Position numbers and translations under genes: made by a program. The notes under the pieces were generated by a model. The model worked only from the letters and a program-made list of their open reading frames with translations, did no database searches and was not told where the DNA came from. Below are positions 34,571 to 43,740 of a stretch of DNA of 64,000 bases, piece after piece. The stretch's first letter is position 1. Every line of letters begins with the position of its first letter. The stretch is from assembly GCA_963759125.1 (NCBI GenBank), contig CAVWXN010000005.1:806001-870000 (forward strand). The letters are read 5' to 3'. Origin of the DNA: JABDQA01 sp963759125. Lineage in GTDB: Bacteria > Desulfobacterota > Desulfobulbia > Desulfobulbales > Desulfocapsaceae.

Positions 34571-35956
34571 CTAATTTTTGAAACTGTGCACCGGAGCTGG
34601 AATTCGTCCGCCCCAGCCGATGAAACGTGACGATTTTCCGACGTTGCGAACCGGCATGATCGGACTGGCTCCGAACAGGCCGCCGAAACTGATTGAATCC
34701 CCGACTTCCTTTCCGGGAACCGGGATGAGTCTTACCGCAGTGGTCTTGTTGTTGACCATCCCCAGGGCCATTTCATCGGCTATGATGGCTGAAATAGTGT
34801 CGCCGTCAACCGATCCCGGAATGGCGACCATGTCGATGCCGACCGAACAGACGCAGGTCATGGCTTCGAGTTTTTCCAGGCAGAGATCACCCTTGCCCAC
34901 CGCTTCGGCCAGGACCGAATCTTCCATCACCGGAATGAAGGCGCCGCTCAAACCGCCCACGGTCTTTGAGGCGAAGATGCCACCCTTTTTCACCGCATCG
35001 TTTAGCATGGCCAGAATTGCCGTGGAGCCGGGAGCCCCAATGGCGTCCACACCAAGGATATGGAGGATTTCACCAACGCTGTCGCCCACGGTGGGGGTTG
35101 GGGCCAGGGAAAGGTCGACGACGCCGAAACTGACGCCTAAGATATCTGAGACCTGCCGGCCCACCAGTTCCCCGCAGCGGGTAACGCGAAAGGTCGTCTG
35201 TTTGATATCTTCGGCAATTTCGTCAAGCTTGAGACCGGTTTCGTCACTTTCTCGAGAAGTGATCAGTTTTTCAAGGGAACGGGCAATTACCCCCGGGCCG
35301 GAGACGCCGACATTGAGCACCGTATCCGCCTCTTCGACACCGTGGATAGCTCCTGCCATAAAGGGGTTGTCGCCGGGCTGGTTGCAGAAGACCACGAACT
35401 TGGCAGCCCCGAAACCGCCCTGGTCTGCAGTCTGCTCGGCTATCTCTTTTATGGTTGGGCCGAGCAAGGCCAGGGCGTCCATGTTGATGCCTTTCTGAGA
35501 GGAGGCAATGTTGATTGAGGCGCACACTGTTTTCGATTCGCGCAGTGCCTCAGGTAAACTGTGGATGTATTCCCGGTCGGTCCTGGTCATACCCTTTTCC
35601 ACCTGAGCCGAAAAACCGCCCAGGATATCGACCTCTACGCCGGCGGCAGCCCGATCCAGGGATTTTGCCAGAGCGACGAAATCATCGCGGTTGAAACCGG
35701 CTCCAACGAGGGAAATCGGGGTAATCGAGATGCGTTTATTGACCACCGGTATGCCAAGCTTACGCGAGATAAAATTGCAGGTTTCAACGAATTTTCCAGC
35801 CCGCTCCGAAATACGGTCCTCTATGTTTCGGCAGGTTTGGCCGATGGAGGAAGCGCGGCAGTCGAGCAGGTTGATACCCATGGTAACGGTGCGGACATCA
35901 AGGTTTTCCTTCTGGATCATCTCGACGGTAGCCAGTATCTGGTCTGAGCGCAGCAT
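34571..35956 (-). CDS. UPF0210 (PFL family) protein
   Basis: This 461-residue protein matches the UPF0210 family throughout: MLRSDQILATVEMIQKENLDVRTVTMGINLLDC at the start, VVNKRISITPISLVGAG, and VSGPGVIAR. The fold is related to anaerobic ribonucleotide reductase/pyruvate-formate-lyase-like barrels, but no biochemical function is established. It is next to an ACT-domain gene (35995-36549), as commonly seen for this family, so it may be an amino-acid- or nucleotide-regulated enzyme. GAGGAG lies 5 bases before the ATG. Confidence 0.88.
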   Translation of the reverse strand: MLRSDQILATVEMIQKENLDVRTVTMGINLLDCRASSIGQTCRNIEDRISERAGKFVETCNFISRKLGIPVVNKRISITPISLVGAGFNRDDFVALAKSLDRAAAGVEVDILGGFSAQVEKGMTRTDREYIHSLPEALRESKTVCASINIASSQKGINMDALALLGPTIKEIAEQTADQGGFGAAKFVVFCNQPGDNPFMAGAIHGVEEADTVLNVGVSGPGVIARSLEKLITSRESDETGLKLDEIAEDIKQTTFRVTRCGELVGRQVSDILGVSFGVVDLSLAPTPTVGDSVGEILHILGVDAIGAPGSTAILAMLNDAVKKGGIFASKTVGGLSGAFIPVMEDSVLAEAVGKGDLCLEKLEAMTCVCSVGIDMVAIPGSVDGDTISAIIADEMALGMVNNKTTAVRLIPVPGKEVGDSISFGGLFGASPIMPVRNVGKSSRFIGWGGRIPAPVHSFKN

Positions 35957-35994
35957 GTCAACTCCTCGATCAGCAGATCGTAATGTGTCCTGGT

Positions 35995-36549
35995 TTAAAA
36001 GGGGATTTCATTGGTGACTTTGAACAGGTCATGATGCTGGAGCACTATCTGAAGCCCCTCTTCGTGGGCATAGGTGTCCAGAGCACCGCGGACCTCGGCG
36101 ATGGACTCCACCCTGCTCAAATCGAGCTGGAGGACCATCGTGTAGGTGTCTCCCATGATGGTAGTGGCAAGATCAAGGATATTGATATCATGTCTGAAAC
36201 AGAAAGAACTGATACCATAGACGAGCCCTTTACGATTCAGTCCCTGGGTGGTCATGATGTAGGTTTTTCGGGGCAGCTCAGAATGTCCTGGATTGGGAGC
36301 TGCGGTTATCTCCCTGGCCACCACATCCAGGGTGGTTGGACTGTCGATGGCGTCGATTTTTTCCTTCAACATGGCCGGGCTGACCCCCTCATCGAAGGTG
36401 GCGAAAAGGATCATGGTCAAATAGCCGCCCAGAGTGGATTGGTTGAGATCAGCCAGATCGCCGCCGAGTTCGTATACGGCCCCGGTAATGTCGGCGACTA
36501 TGCCGGTGCGGTCTTTGGACATGACCGATATGATCATCTCTGTGCTCAT
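35995..36549 (-). CDS. Tandem ACT-domain protein (GcvR / UPF0237 type)
   Basis: This 184-residue protein consists of two ACT domains: residues about 5-80 (IISVMSKDRTGIVADITGAV) and about 95-175 (TTQGLNRKGLVYGISSFCFR). It has no catalytic or DNA-binding domain. ACT pairs of this sort bind amino acids and act as regulators; GcvR is the best studied relative. The gene lies 38 bases upstream of the UPF0210 gene in the same orientation, so it probably senses a ligand for that protein. Confidence 0.82.
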   Translation of the reverse strand: MSTEMIISVMSKDRTGIVADITGAVYELGGDLADLNQSTLGGYLTMILFATFDEGVSPAMLKEKIDAIDSPTTLDVVAREITAAPNPGHSELPRKTYIMTTQGLNRKGLVYGISSFCFRHDINILDLATTIMGDTYTMVLQLDLSRVESIAEVRGALDTYAHEEGLQIVLQHHDLFKVTNEIPF

Positions 36550-36589
36550 TGTCTGGTACTCCAGCTGGAGGTCATTTGATAGAGTTATT

Positions 36590-37897
36590 TCAAGCTGCCC
36601 GTGCTACGGTTTCCGCCAAGATGTTCATTTTTTCGATAACTTCATCGACATTGAATGAAAGGATTTTTTTCTCGTGCATAATCAGTTTGCCGTCGATGAT
36701 GACGCTGACAACATCGCTCCCGGCTGCCCCGTATACCAATATATCCTGATTGTAGAAAGGGACAAGGTGCGATCGATGGATATCGACCAGGATTAGATCA
36801 GCAGCCATTCCCGGACGTATACTGCCGATCGAATCGAGGCCGACTGCTCGAGCTCCGGAGGCGGTTGCACAGTTCAGTACCTCCTTGGCGCTCATTGCCG
36901 TAGCGTCTCCATTGGAGAGTTTCTGAAGTTTGGCCAGCATGTCCATTTCTCTAAATAGGTCGAGGCTGTTGTTTGAGGCACAGCCGTCGGTGCCCAGGCC
37001 TACGGCAGCACCCTTTTCGAGCAAGGCGGTGACCGGAGCGATGCCGGAAGCGAGTTTGGCATTGCTTTGCGGACAGGTTACGATGCCGACCCGGCGGGCG
37101 GCCAGGGTGGCGATGTCTTCGTCATCCAGCCAGACGGCGTGGATGCAGGTACAGTTGCGATCCAGCAGGCCAAGGGCTTCGAGGTGTCTGGTCGGTGAGC
37201 TGCCCCGGGGGGCGATAATTTGCTGCTGCTCCTCCTCCGACTCGGCCAGGTGAATAAAGAATCGCACTCCTTTGCGGTCGGCCAGACGCTTGGCCGCAAC
37301 CAGAGTGGCCGGTGAACAGGTATAGGGGCTATGGGCAAAGACCGCCGGACTGACCAGCGGGCTGCGGCCCTGCCAGTGATCGATAAAGCGTGCGACGGTT
37401 TCGATGTTTTTGCTTGGATCAGGTACACTGGGAACGGAAAAATCGACGATACCGTGGCCCACCGCCGCCCGCACCCCAGCATCGGCAAAGGCTTGGGCTG
37501 CGTGGCTCGAATAAAAATAACCGTCGGCCACGCAGGTGGTGCCGGAGCTGATCATTTCCGCGGCTGCCAGTTTGGCAGACCAGTAGACCATTTCCGGGTT
37601 GACATGGGCAGCTTCGGCCGGGAAGATATGGTCATGCAGCCAGCTGTGCAGGCTCAAGTCGTCGGCAAAGCCGCGGAAGAGAGTCATGGCACTGTGATTA
37701 TGACCGTTTACCAGACCGGGCATCACTAAATTTGAATGAGCCTCGATGACCAGATAATCATCCGTCTCGGGACAGTGGGCCATCGATCCCAGCGAGGACA
37801 CCAACGGTCCCTCGATGGTTACAAAATGGTCGTTGCGCAAAGGGGCTGTGGCCTCGGTTAACAGGGTGCAGCCGCGTATGAGGATTTTCTTGGTCAT
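36590..37897 (-). CDS. mtaD: 5-methylthioadenosine/S-adenosylhomocysteine deaminase family amidohydrolase
   Basis: This protein of 435 residues has the composite amidohydrolase domain start (TKKILIRGCTLLT), the metal site PGLVNGHNHSAMTLFRG, the HLAESEEEQQQI segment, HAVWLDDEDIA, CPQSNAKLASGIAPV and the last metal ligand in GLGTDGCASNNSLD. These are the features of the MtaD/SAH deaminase clade, which converts S-adenosylhomocysteine to S-inosylhomocysteine or methylthioadenosine to its inosine analogue. Other members act on guanine-like compounds, so the substrate is provisional. I start at the ATG at 37897, preceded by AGGA; the open frame continues upstream to 38053 but shows no conserved text. 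Confidence 0.82.
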   Translation of the reverse strand: MTKKILIRGCTLLTEATAPLRNDHFVTIEGPLVSSLGSMAHCPETDDYLVIEAHSNLVMPGLVNGHNHSAMTLFRGFADDLSLHSWLHDHIFPAEAAHVNPEMVYWSAKLAAAEMISSGTTCVADGYFYSSHAAQAFADAGVRAAVGHGIVDFSVPSVPDPSKNIETVARFIDHWQGRSPLVSPAVFAHSPYTCSPATLVAAKRLADRKGVRFFIHLAESEEEQQQIIAPRGSSPTRHLEALGLLDRNCTCIHAVWLDDEDIATLAARRVGIVTCPQSNAKLASGIAPVTALLEKGAAVGLGTDGCASNNSLDLFREMDMLAKLQKLSNGDATAMSAKEVLNCATASGARAVGLDSIGSIRPGMAADLILVDIHRSHLVPFYNQDILVYGAAGSDVVSVIIDGKLIMHEKKILSFNVDEVIEKMNILAETVARAA

Positions 37898-38008
37898 CGA
37901 TCCTGGCCCGCAGGCAAAAAACTGGGTGAGATTTGGATAATAATCGTTACTATAATACTGATCTATAGAGACGTGTGAAATGTTAATCACCAGCCGGATT
38001 ATAGGAGT

Positions 38009-38428
38009 ATGGGTATAAAATATAAAGGTGAAAATGTCCGCCAGCCCGACCACCGGTCACCGTATCCGGTAAGCCGACTGGCTCCTTCGATTGAACTGGT
38101 CGAACTGGCCAAACAGGTGAGCGAAGCCGACGATATGCTGACCGTGCAGGCTACTGCCAAGTTGCGGCTGCTGGCCGAGCAGATGGAGCAGCTTCGAGCC
38201 AAAGCCCGCCGGATCCTGTCAGAAACGAGGGAGCATCAGGAACTTCACCGGGCCCAATGCGGGTTCAGCAAAAAAGTGGGACAGGCTTATCATCTTTATC
38301 GAAAACCAAGCGGTGCGCTGCTGTTTTCCCTGGTTGACCCATCTGAGTGGAGAGCAGACCCGCCGTTCGAATATGCCGGAACTTACCGGCTCGAGCTGGA
38401 TAAGACATGGAAAAAATTAACAGGATAA
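38009..38428 (+). CDS. DUF2452 family protein
   Basis: This 139-residue protein has a helical core (IELVELAKQVSEADDMLTVQ, LAEQMEQLRAKARRIL) followed by the C-terminal DUF2452 pattern AYHLYRKPSGALLFSLVDPSEW and GTYRLELDKTW. The family is found in bacteria and some eukaryotes with no known function. A GGAG motif sits only one base before the ATG, so the true start might be slightly different. The region upstream is shared with the divergent mtaD gene. Confidence 0.75.
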   Translation: MGIKYKGENVRQPDHRSPYPVSRLAPSIELVELAKQVSEADDMLTVQATAKLRLLAEQMEQLRAKARRILSETREHQELHRAQCGFSKKVGQAYHLYRKPSGALLFSLVDPSEWRADPPFEYAGTYRLELDKTWKKLTG

Positions 38429-38463
38429 ATGGATCTTCGCGCCAGTGGAATCCGCTTAAATAG

Positions 38464-39496
38464 ATGGAAAAAAAACGATACATACACAGCCTTGAAGAAG
38501 GTCAACAAGTCGATGATCTGTTTATGGTGAAATCGGTGCGCCTGGCCGAAACACGTGCAGGGTAAACCGTATCTGTCGCTGGTTTTTGCAGACAAGAGCG
38601 GTGAGATCGGCGGTCCGGCCTGGGACAACGCCGAAGCACTTGAAAAAATTTGCGCACCGGGCAAGGTCGTCCGGGTCCGCGGTGCGGTGCAGAGCTACCG
38701 CGATAGGCTGCAGTTGAAAGTGGACCAGATCGAAACCGCAGAGCTGCAGTCAATCGAGATGAGTGACTTCCTGGCCGCCAGCAGCAGAAACCCGGCCTCA
38801 ATGGAATCGGAGCTTGATCGGCGCATCAGCGAGATAGCAGACCCCTTTCTCAGAAAGCTGCTGTACAGGATCTTTAACGACACAGAAGTGGGCGAACGTT
38901 TTCAGCACGCCCCTGCAGCCAAAGGAATTCATCACGCCTACCGGGGAGGACTGCTCGAGCATTCGCTGTCCATGGCCGGGGCGGCTTCGCTGCTGGCCGA
39001 TCATTATCGTGGTATTGACAAGGATCTGGTGATTGCCGGCGCCCTTCTGCATGATATCGGTAAAACAGTGGAGCTCCAGAACGAGGTCGGCGTCATCGAT
39101 TACACCGATGTCGGCAGGCTCAAGGGGCATGTGGTGATCGGCAGTGAATTCATTGCCAGAACTGCGGAAGAGATAGACGGCTTTCCCAAGCCATTGCTGA
39201 CCCACCTCCAGCACTTGGTGTTGAGCCACCACGGTAAGCAGGAGTTTGGGTCGCCGGTGGTGCCAATGACCGCCGAAGCGCTGCTGTTGAGTTTCATCGA
39301 TGACATGGATGCCAAGATGAGTCTGGTAGATCAGTTAAGCAGCAAGTTGAAATCGGAGGAACCGGCCTGGAGCGACTATCAAAGGAGTCTGGAACGATAT
39401 CTGCTGCTCAAACCGTCAGCAAAGGCCCGGGAACCCAATGAGGCCCAGACGGAGGAGAGCGGGCCGGGCTTCACCCGGCAACACACTCTTTTCTAA
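38464..39496 (+). pseudogene. OB-fold plus HD-domain 3'-5' exoribonuclease (YhaM-like), frameshifted
   Basis: The first frame starts MEKKRYIHSLEEGQQVDDLF, continues through MVKSVRLAETRAG and stops at once. The second frame resumes GKPYLSLVFADKSGEIGG, the OB-fold nucleic-acid-binding domain. An HD phosphohydrolase domain follows, with HAYRGGLLEHSLSMA, LLHDIGKTVEL, GHVVIGSEFI and LSHHGKQEFGSP, which supply the HD metal ligands. Deleting one G from a GGG (about 38559-38562) fuses the frames into about 343 residues. YhaM-type enzymes trim RNA or single-stranded DNA from the 3' end. It sits two bases before holB. Confidence 0.8.
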
Positions 39497-39498
39497 TC

Positions 39499-40458
39499 AT
39501 GCGAGACGATTCCTCCTTTGCTTCTCTGGCCGGTCAGGAGAAGGTCAAAGCGGTGCTCAACCGCAGCTTGGCCTCCGGCAGGATTCCGCACGCCTACCTG
39601 TTTCGCGGTCCTGACGGGGTCGGTAAAAAACTGACCGCTCTGCTGACAGCCGCCCGGCTGAATTGTCTCAGCCCGGACGGCAGCAGTGGCTGCGGCGCTT
39701 GTTCGTCCTGCAAAAAGCTTCTTTCCGGAAACCACCCAGACGTCGTCGTCATTTCTCCGGAGAACGGCACCATCAAAATAGACAGGATAAGGGAATTGTG
39801 CCGCTCGCTCTCCTACCCTCCCTACGAGTCTGAAATGCGGATAGTGATCATCGAGGATGTGCATACGATGACCCCGCAGGCAGCCAACAGCCTGCTCAAG
39901 ACGTTGGAGGAGCCACCCGAGAGAAATCTCCTGATTCTTACCGCAGAGTCGAGCAGGGAGTTGCTGCCGACCATCGTGTCGCGCTGTCAGACCGTGACAT
40001 TCTATGGGCTGTCGGTTGCCGATTGCGTCCGTGTGATTGAGCGTAAAGGGCCGGAAATCGGTCCCGAAGAAGCAAGGCTGCTGGCCGAAATGGCCGCTGG
40101 CAGTCCAGGCACCGCACTGGCTTTGCAGCAAAAAGAGCTGGTTAGACACTATCTTTCGATCATCACCCTACTGGAAACCGAATTATCCATAGACCAGGAC
40201 GCCGTAACACCGGTGCTGGAAACCGCTGCCCGACTGGCGGCGCTGAAAGAGGATCTGCCCCTGATGCTGGGACTGTTGAGGATCTGGGCGAGAGATCAGT
40301 TGGCGGCAGCTGAACAGGGAGAGGATTTTGAGAGCCAGAGACTGAAGCTCTTGGCCTTGGACAGAGCTCAGCGGCAACTGGCTAGAAACTGCAACCGGAC
40401 ACTGGTCTCCGAGGTCCTCCTTTTTAATTTACAATCACCAGTGGCTGAAGTATCTTGA
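39499..40458 (+). CDS. holB: DNA polymerase III delta' subunit
   Basis: This 319-residue clamp-loader subunit has an AAA+ core starting SLASGRIPHAYLFRGPDGVGKK (a P-loop with KK in place of KT), a C4 zinc module (CGACSSCKKLL) and the SRC motif in LPTIVSRCQTV. Delta' helps load the sliding clamp as part of the polymerase III tau/gamma complex. It is followed by ricT and metG, an order seen in many bacteria. Confidence 0.93.
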   Translation: MRDDSSFASLAGQEKVKAVLNRSLASGRIPHAYLFRGPDGVGKKLTALLTAARLNCLSPDGSSGCGACSSCKKLLSGNHPDVVVISPENGTIKIDRIRELCRSLSYPPYESEMRIVIIEDVHTMTPQAANSLLKTLEEPPERNLLILTAESSRELLPTIVSRCQTVTFYGLSVADCVRVIERKGPEIGPEEARLLAEMAAGSPGTALALQQKELVRHYLSIITLLETELSIDQDAVTPVLETAARLAALKEDLPLMLGLLRIWARDQLAAAEQGEDFESQRLKLLALDRAQRQLARNCNRTLVSEVLLFNLQSPVAEVS

Positions 40459-40503
40459 ATAGTTTCGTCTGCATCGAATAGGACAGGATTGGCTGATATA
40501 AAC

Positions 40504-41388
40504 ATGAGTGAGCAGAACGCAGAACAGAATAGCACGCCTGAAGGAACCCAGCTCCATTATTACCGGATGCGGTTTCGTCACGACGGCCAGGAATTTACGG
40601 CCCTGGCGAAGATGCCGAACCTGCGGCGGGACGAGATGGTCATGGTCAAGACCGACCATGGTCTCGAACCTGCTGTCGTTTATGGGTTTGCGCCAGCCAA
40701 CCCTCAGTCTGACGTGGACCGCAGGGCAAGTTTTGAGATATCAAGGCGGCCCACGGCAGACGAAGAGACCCGTTATAAAAAGCTTGCTGCCCATGAAGAC
40801 TCTGCCTTTGAGATCTGTCAGAAACTTATCGACAAGCATGAGTTGGTCATGCGACTGATCAAGGTGGAAAAATTTTTCAACGGCAGTAAGATGATCTTCT
40901 ATTTCACCGCCGATTCCAGAGTTGACTTCAGGGCTTTGGTCAAGGATCTGGTCCAGGAGTTCCGCACCCGGGTGGAGATGCGCCAGGTGGGAGTCCGGCA
41001 TGAGACCAAAATGATTGGCGGAATCGGGGTCTGCGGCAGAGAACTGTGTTGCTCATCATTTCTGAAAAAGTTCGATTCTGTGTCAATCAAGATGGCAAAA
41101 GAACAGGACCTGCCGCTCAACCCGACCAAAATTTCAGGAGTCTGCAATCGATTGCTCTGCTGTCTGACTTACGAATATGACAGCTATAGGAACCAACGCA
41201 GAAAAATGCCCCGGGTGGGCCGCCGACTGAAAATAGAGGGGGAAATCTTCCGGGTGAAACGGCAGATCCCGCTGCAGCAGGCTATCGTCGTCAGTGGCAG
41301 TGACGGCGAGGAGAAGCTGCTTCTCGAACCTGATTGGACGGCGGCGGAAATTCTCAAAGCGGAAAAGGCACCAAAGAAAAGCAGCTAA
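40504..41388 (+). CDS. ricT: PSP1/RicT (YaaT) family protein
   Basis: This 294-residue protein has the PSP1 C-terminal domain (RRPTADEETRYKKLAAHE, then VEKFFNGSKMIFYFTADSRVDFR). The cysteine-rich blocks GVCGRELCCSSFLKKF and GVCNRLLCCLTYEYD are typical of RicT. In Bacillus, RicT forms an Fe-S-containing complex with RicA and RicF that acts with RNase Y in RNA maturation. Whether that role holds in Desulfobacterota is not known. The ATG at 40504 is preferred over the TTG at 40489, which overlaps the only AGGA. Confidence 0.9.
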   Translation: MSEQNAEQNSTPEGTQLHYYRMRFRHDGQEFTALAKMPNLRRDEMVMVKTDHGLEPAVVYGFAPANPQSDVDRRASFEISRRPTADEETRYKKLAAHEDSAFEICQKLIDKHELVMRLIKVEKFFNGSKMIFYFTADSRVDFRALVKDLVQEFRTRVEMRQVGVRHETKMIGGIGVCGRELCCSSFLKKFDSVSIKMAKEQDLPLNPTKISGVCNRLLCCLTYEYDSYRNQRRKMPRVGRRLKIEGEIFRVKRQIPLQQAIVVSGSDGEEKLLLEPDWTAAEILKAEKAPKKSS

Positions 41389-41440
41389 TAAGGATGCTGG
41401 CGAGAGCTCAGATTAGCCCGAGAACAAGGCTTGATCAACC

Positions 41441-43387
41441 ATGAGTAAGAAAACTACCTATATCACCACACCGATTTATTATGTAAACGCCCAGCCCCAT
41501 CTGGGACACGCCTACTCGACTGTGGTTGCCGACACCTACAGCAGGTTCTGCAAACTTCGAGGCGACGACGTCAGGTTTCAGACCGGAACCGATGAACACG
41601 GTGATAAAATAGTTGAGGCCGCCGCCAAGGAAGATGTTGAGCCGCGGCAATATGTGGACAGGATCTCGGCCATGTTCAGGGATACCTGGCCCCTGCTCGA
41701 TATCGATTACGATCGTTTTATCAGGACCACCGATGAAGATCATGTGGCGGTGGTCAAGCATATCTTGCAGACCGTTTACGAAGGCGGCGACATCTATTTC
41801 GATGAGTACAGCGGCCTCTACTGCACGGGCTGTGAAAGGTTTCTGATCGAGCGTGAACTGGTTGCTGGCAAATGCCCGGATCACCTGGTAGAACCCAAAG
41901 AGATCACTGAACAAAACTATTTTTTCAGGATGTCCAGGTACCAGGAACAGCTCATCGAGCACATCAGAAACAATGCGGAATTCGTCACCCCCGAACGCTA
42001 CCGTAACGAAGTACTTTCATTTCTGAGCGATCCCCTCGATGACCTCTGCATTTCCCGGCCGGCGAGCAGACTAAATTGGGGTATCAGGCTGCCGTTCGAT
42101 GAGAATTATGTCACCTATGTCTGGTTTGATGCGTTGATCAACTACCTGACCGGTATCGGCTATCCGGAAGGCGGGCAGTTTGAGCACTACTGGGCGGGTG
42201 CCGAGCATCTCATCGCCAAGGATATTCTCAAGCCGCATGCCATTTATTGGCCCACCATGCTGATGGCGGCCGGGGTGCCGCTCTACCAGAAGCTTCACGT
42301 GCACGGTTACTGGAACGTTGACGAGACCAAAATGTCCAAGAGTCTAGGCAATGTGATCAGGCCATCCCAACTGGTTGAGGATTACGGGGTGGACACGTTT
42401 CGCTATTTCAGCCTGCGAGAGATGTCTTTCGGGCTCGATGCCTCGTTCAACAGCACCGCTGTAATTGCCAGAAACAACGCCGATCTGGCCAACGATCTCG
42501 GCAATCTGTTCAGCAGGTCGATGTCGATGATCGAAAAATATTGTGAACTGGTCCTGCCCGAACCTGACAGCGCTGAAGCTGATGATCATCTTCAGAAAGC
42601 GTCTGAGGAAATGATCAGTGCCTACCGCGGTTATATGGGTGATTTTAAATTTCATCTCGGGCTGCAGGCGGTCTGGGAATTTGTCGGAGCCGCAAACCGC
42701 TACATCGTTCAGAATGAGCCGTGGTCATTGGCCAAGGATGAAAGTATGAAGCCCCGGCTGCACACCGTACTTTACAACCTGGGCGAGAGTCTGCGGCTGC
42801 TGGCTCTGCTGCTCAAGCCGGTGATGCCACAGACGGCGGAGAAAATGATGAGCGGCTTGGGCATCGACCCTGCCAGCACAATAATGCAGACCCTGGAACA
42901 GGGGGGAGACTGGGGGTTGTCCATTCCCGGGACCAGAATGAGCAGGGTTGCAAACCTCTTTCCACGGATCGACACCAAAAAGCAGGTTGATGACCGAAAA
43001 GAGGGTCCCAAGAAAGTGCAACAAGGCGATAACAGCGCTAAAAAAACGGAGTCGCAGATCAGTTTCGAGCAGTTCAAGGACATCGATCTCAGGGTTGCAA
43101 AGATCATTGCTGCCGAAAGGGTGGAGAAATCGAACAAACTTTTAAAACTCACCGTGCTGGCACCGGAGGAGAGGACCATCGTTTCAGGTATTGCAGGAAG
43201 TTATCGGCCCGACGATCTGGTGGGTGAAAAGGTGATTATCGTAGCCAATCTGAAACCGGCCAAACTCATGGGAATCCTCTCTGAGGGAATGGTGCTCACG
43301 GCTGAATTCAAGGATGGTGACACCAATGAACGTCTCTCGCTGGCCACGGTGAGCGCAGCGGTTGAGCCGGGGACGAAAATAGCCTAA
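41441..43387 (+). CDS. metG: Methionyl-tRNA synthetase with C-terminal tRNA-binding domain
   Basis: This 648-residue class I synthetase has the HIGH motif as PHLGH near residue 20, a zinc-knuckle insertion (CTGCERF and GKCPDH), the KMSKS motif (TKMSKSLGNV), an anticodon helical bundle, and a C-terminal EMAP/Trbp111-like tRNA-binding domain starting QFKDIDLRVAKIIAAERV. A low-complexity lysine-rich linker joins the two. It charges tRNA-Met. It lies in the run holB-ricT-metG. Confidence 0.97.
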   Translation: MSKKTTYITTPIYYVNAQPHLGHAYSTVVADTYSRFCKLRGDDVRFQTGTDEHGDKIVEAAAKEDVEPRQYVDRISAMFRDTWPLLDIDYDRFIRTTDEDHVAVVKHILQTVYEGGDIYFDEYSGLYCTGCERFLIERELVAGKCPDHLVEPKEITEQNYFFRMSRYQEQLIEHIRNNAEFVTPERYRNEVLSFLSDPLDDLCISRPASRLNWGIRLPFDENYVTYVWFDALINYLTGIGYPEGGQFEHYWAGAEHLIAKDILKPHAIYWPTMLMAAGVPLYQKLHVHGYWNVDETKMSKSLGNVIRPSQLVEDYGVDTFRYFSLREMSFGLDASFNSTAVIARNNADLANDLGNLFSRSMSMIEKYCELVLPEPDSAEADDHLQKASEEMISAYRGYMGDFKFHLGLQAVWEFVGAANRYIVQNEPWSLAKDESMKPRLHTVLYNLGESLRLLALLLKPVMPQTAEKMMSGLGIDPASTIMQTLEQGGDWGLSIPGTRMSRVANLFPRIDTKKQVDDRKEGPKKVQQGDNSAKKTESQISFEQFKDIDLRVAKIIAAERVEKSNKLLKLTVLAPEERTIVSGIAGSYRPDDLVGEKVIIVANLKPAKLMGILSEGMVLTAEFKDGDTNERLSLATVSAAVEPGTKIA

Positions 43388-43402
43388 CGTGACGGAGCTT
43401 CT

Positions 43403-43702
43403 ATGTTTGTAGCCTCAAATTTTCTCATGGCCCTGGCCGGGATTCTCGATTTTCTGCTGACCGCTTACATGTGGGTCATTATTGGCCGGGCGGTGATATC
43501 ATGGGTAAACGCCGACCCTTACAATCCGATTGTACGCTTTCTCTACGAGATAACCGAACCGCTGCTGGGCAGAATCAGAAGGTTTCTACCGGTGAGTATG
43601 GGATCAATGGATTTCTCCCCGGTTATTCTGATTGTTATTATCATGTTTCTCCAGAGCTTTCTTGTTCCGACCATTAAGCAGATTGCCCATGGCATGGGTT
43701 GA
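43403..43702 (+). CDS. YggT family membrane protein
   Basis: This 99-residue protein has two YggT membrane segments: LLTAYMWVIIGRAVISWVNAD with the conserved W-P/Y-N-P loop, and VILIVIIMFLQSFLVPT near the C-terminus. YggT proteins are linked to osmotic tolerance and to cell-division clusters, but the mechanism is unknown. GGAG lies 6 bases before the ATG. It is followed by divIVA and yggU, a recurrent neighbourhood. Confidence 0.9.
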   Translation: MFVASNFLMALAGILDFLLTAYMWVIIGRAVISWVNADPYNPIVRFLYEITEPLLGRIRRFLPVSMGSMDFSPVILIVIIMFLQSFLVPTIKQIAHGMG

Positions 43703-43740
43703 TAAAAACAACGACGCCCGACGAGCGTGGAGTTCCGAAT

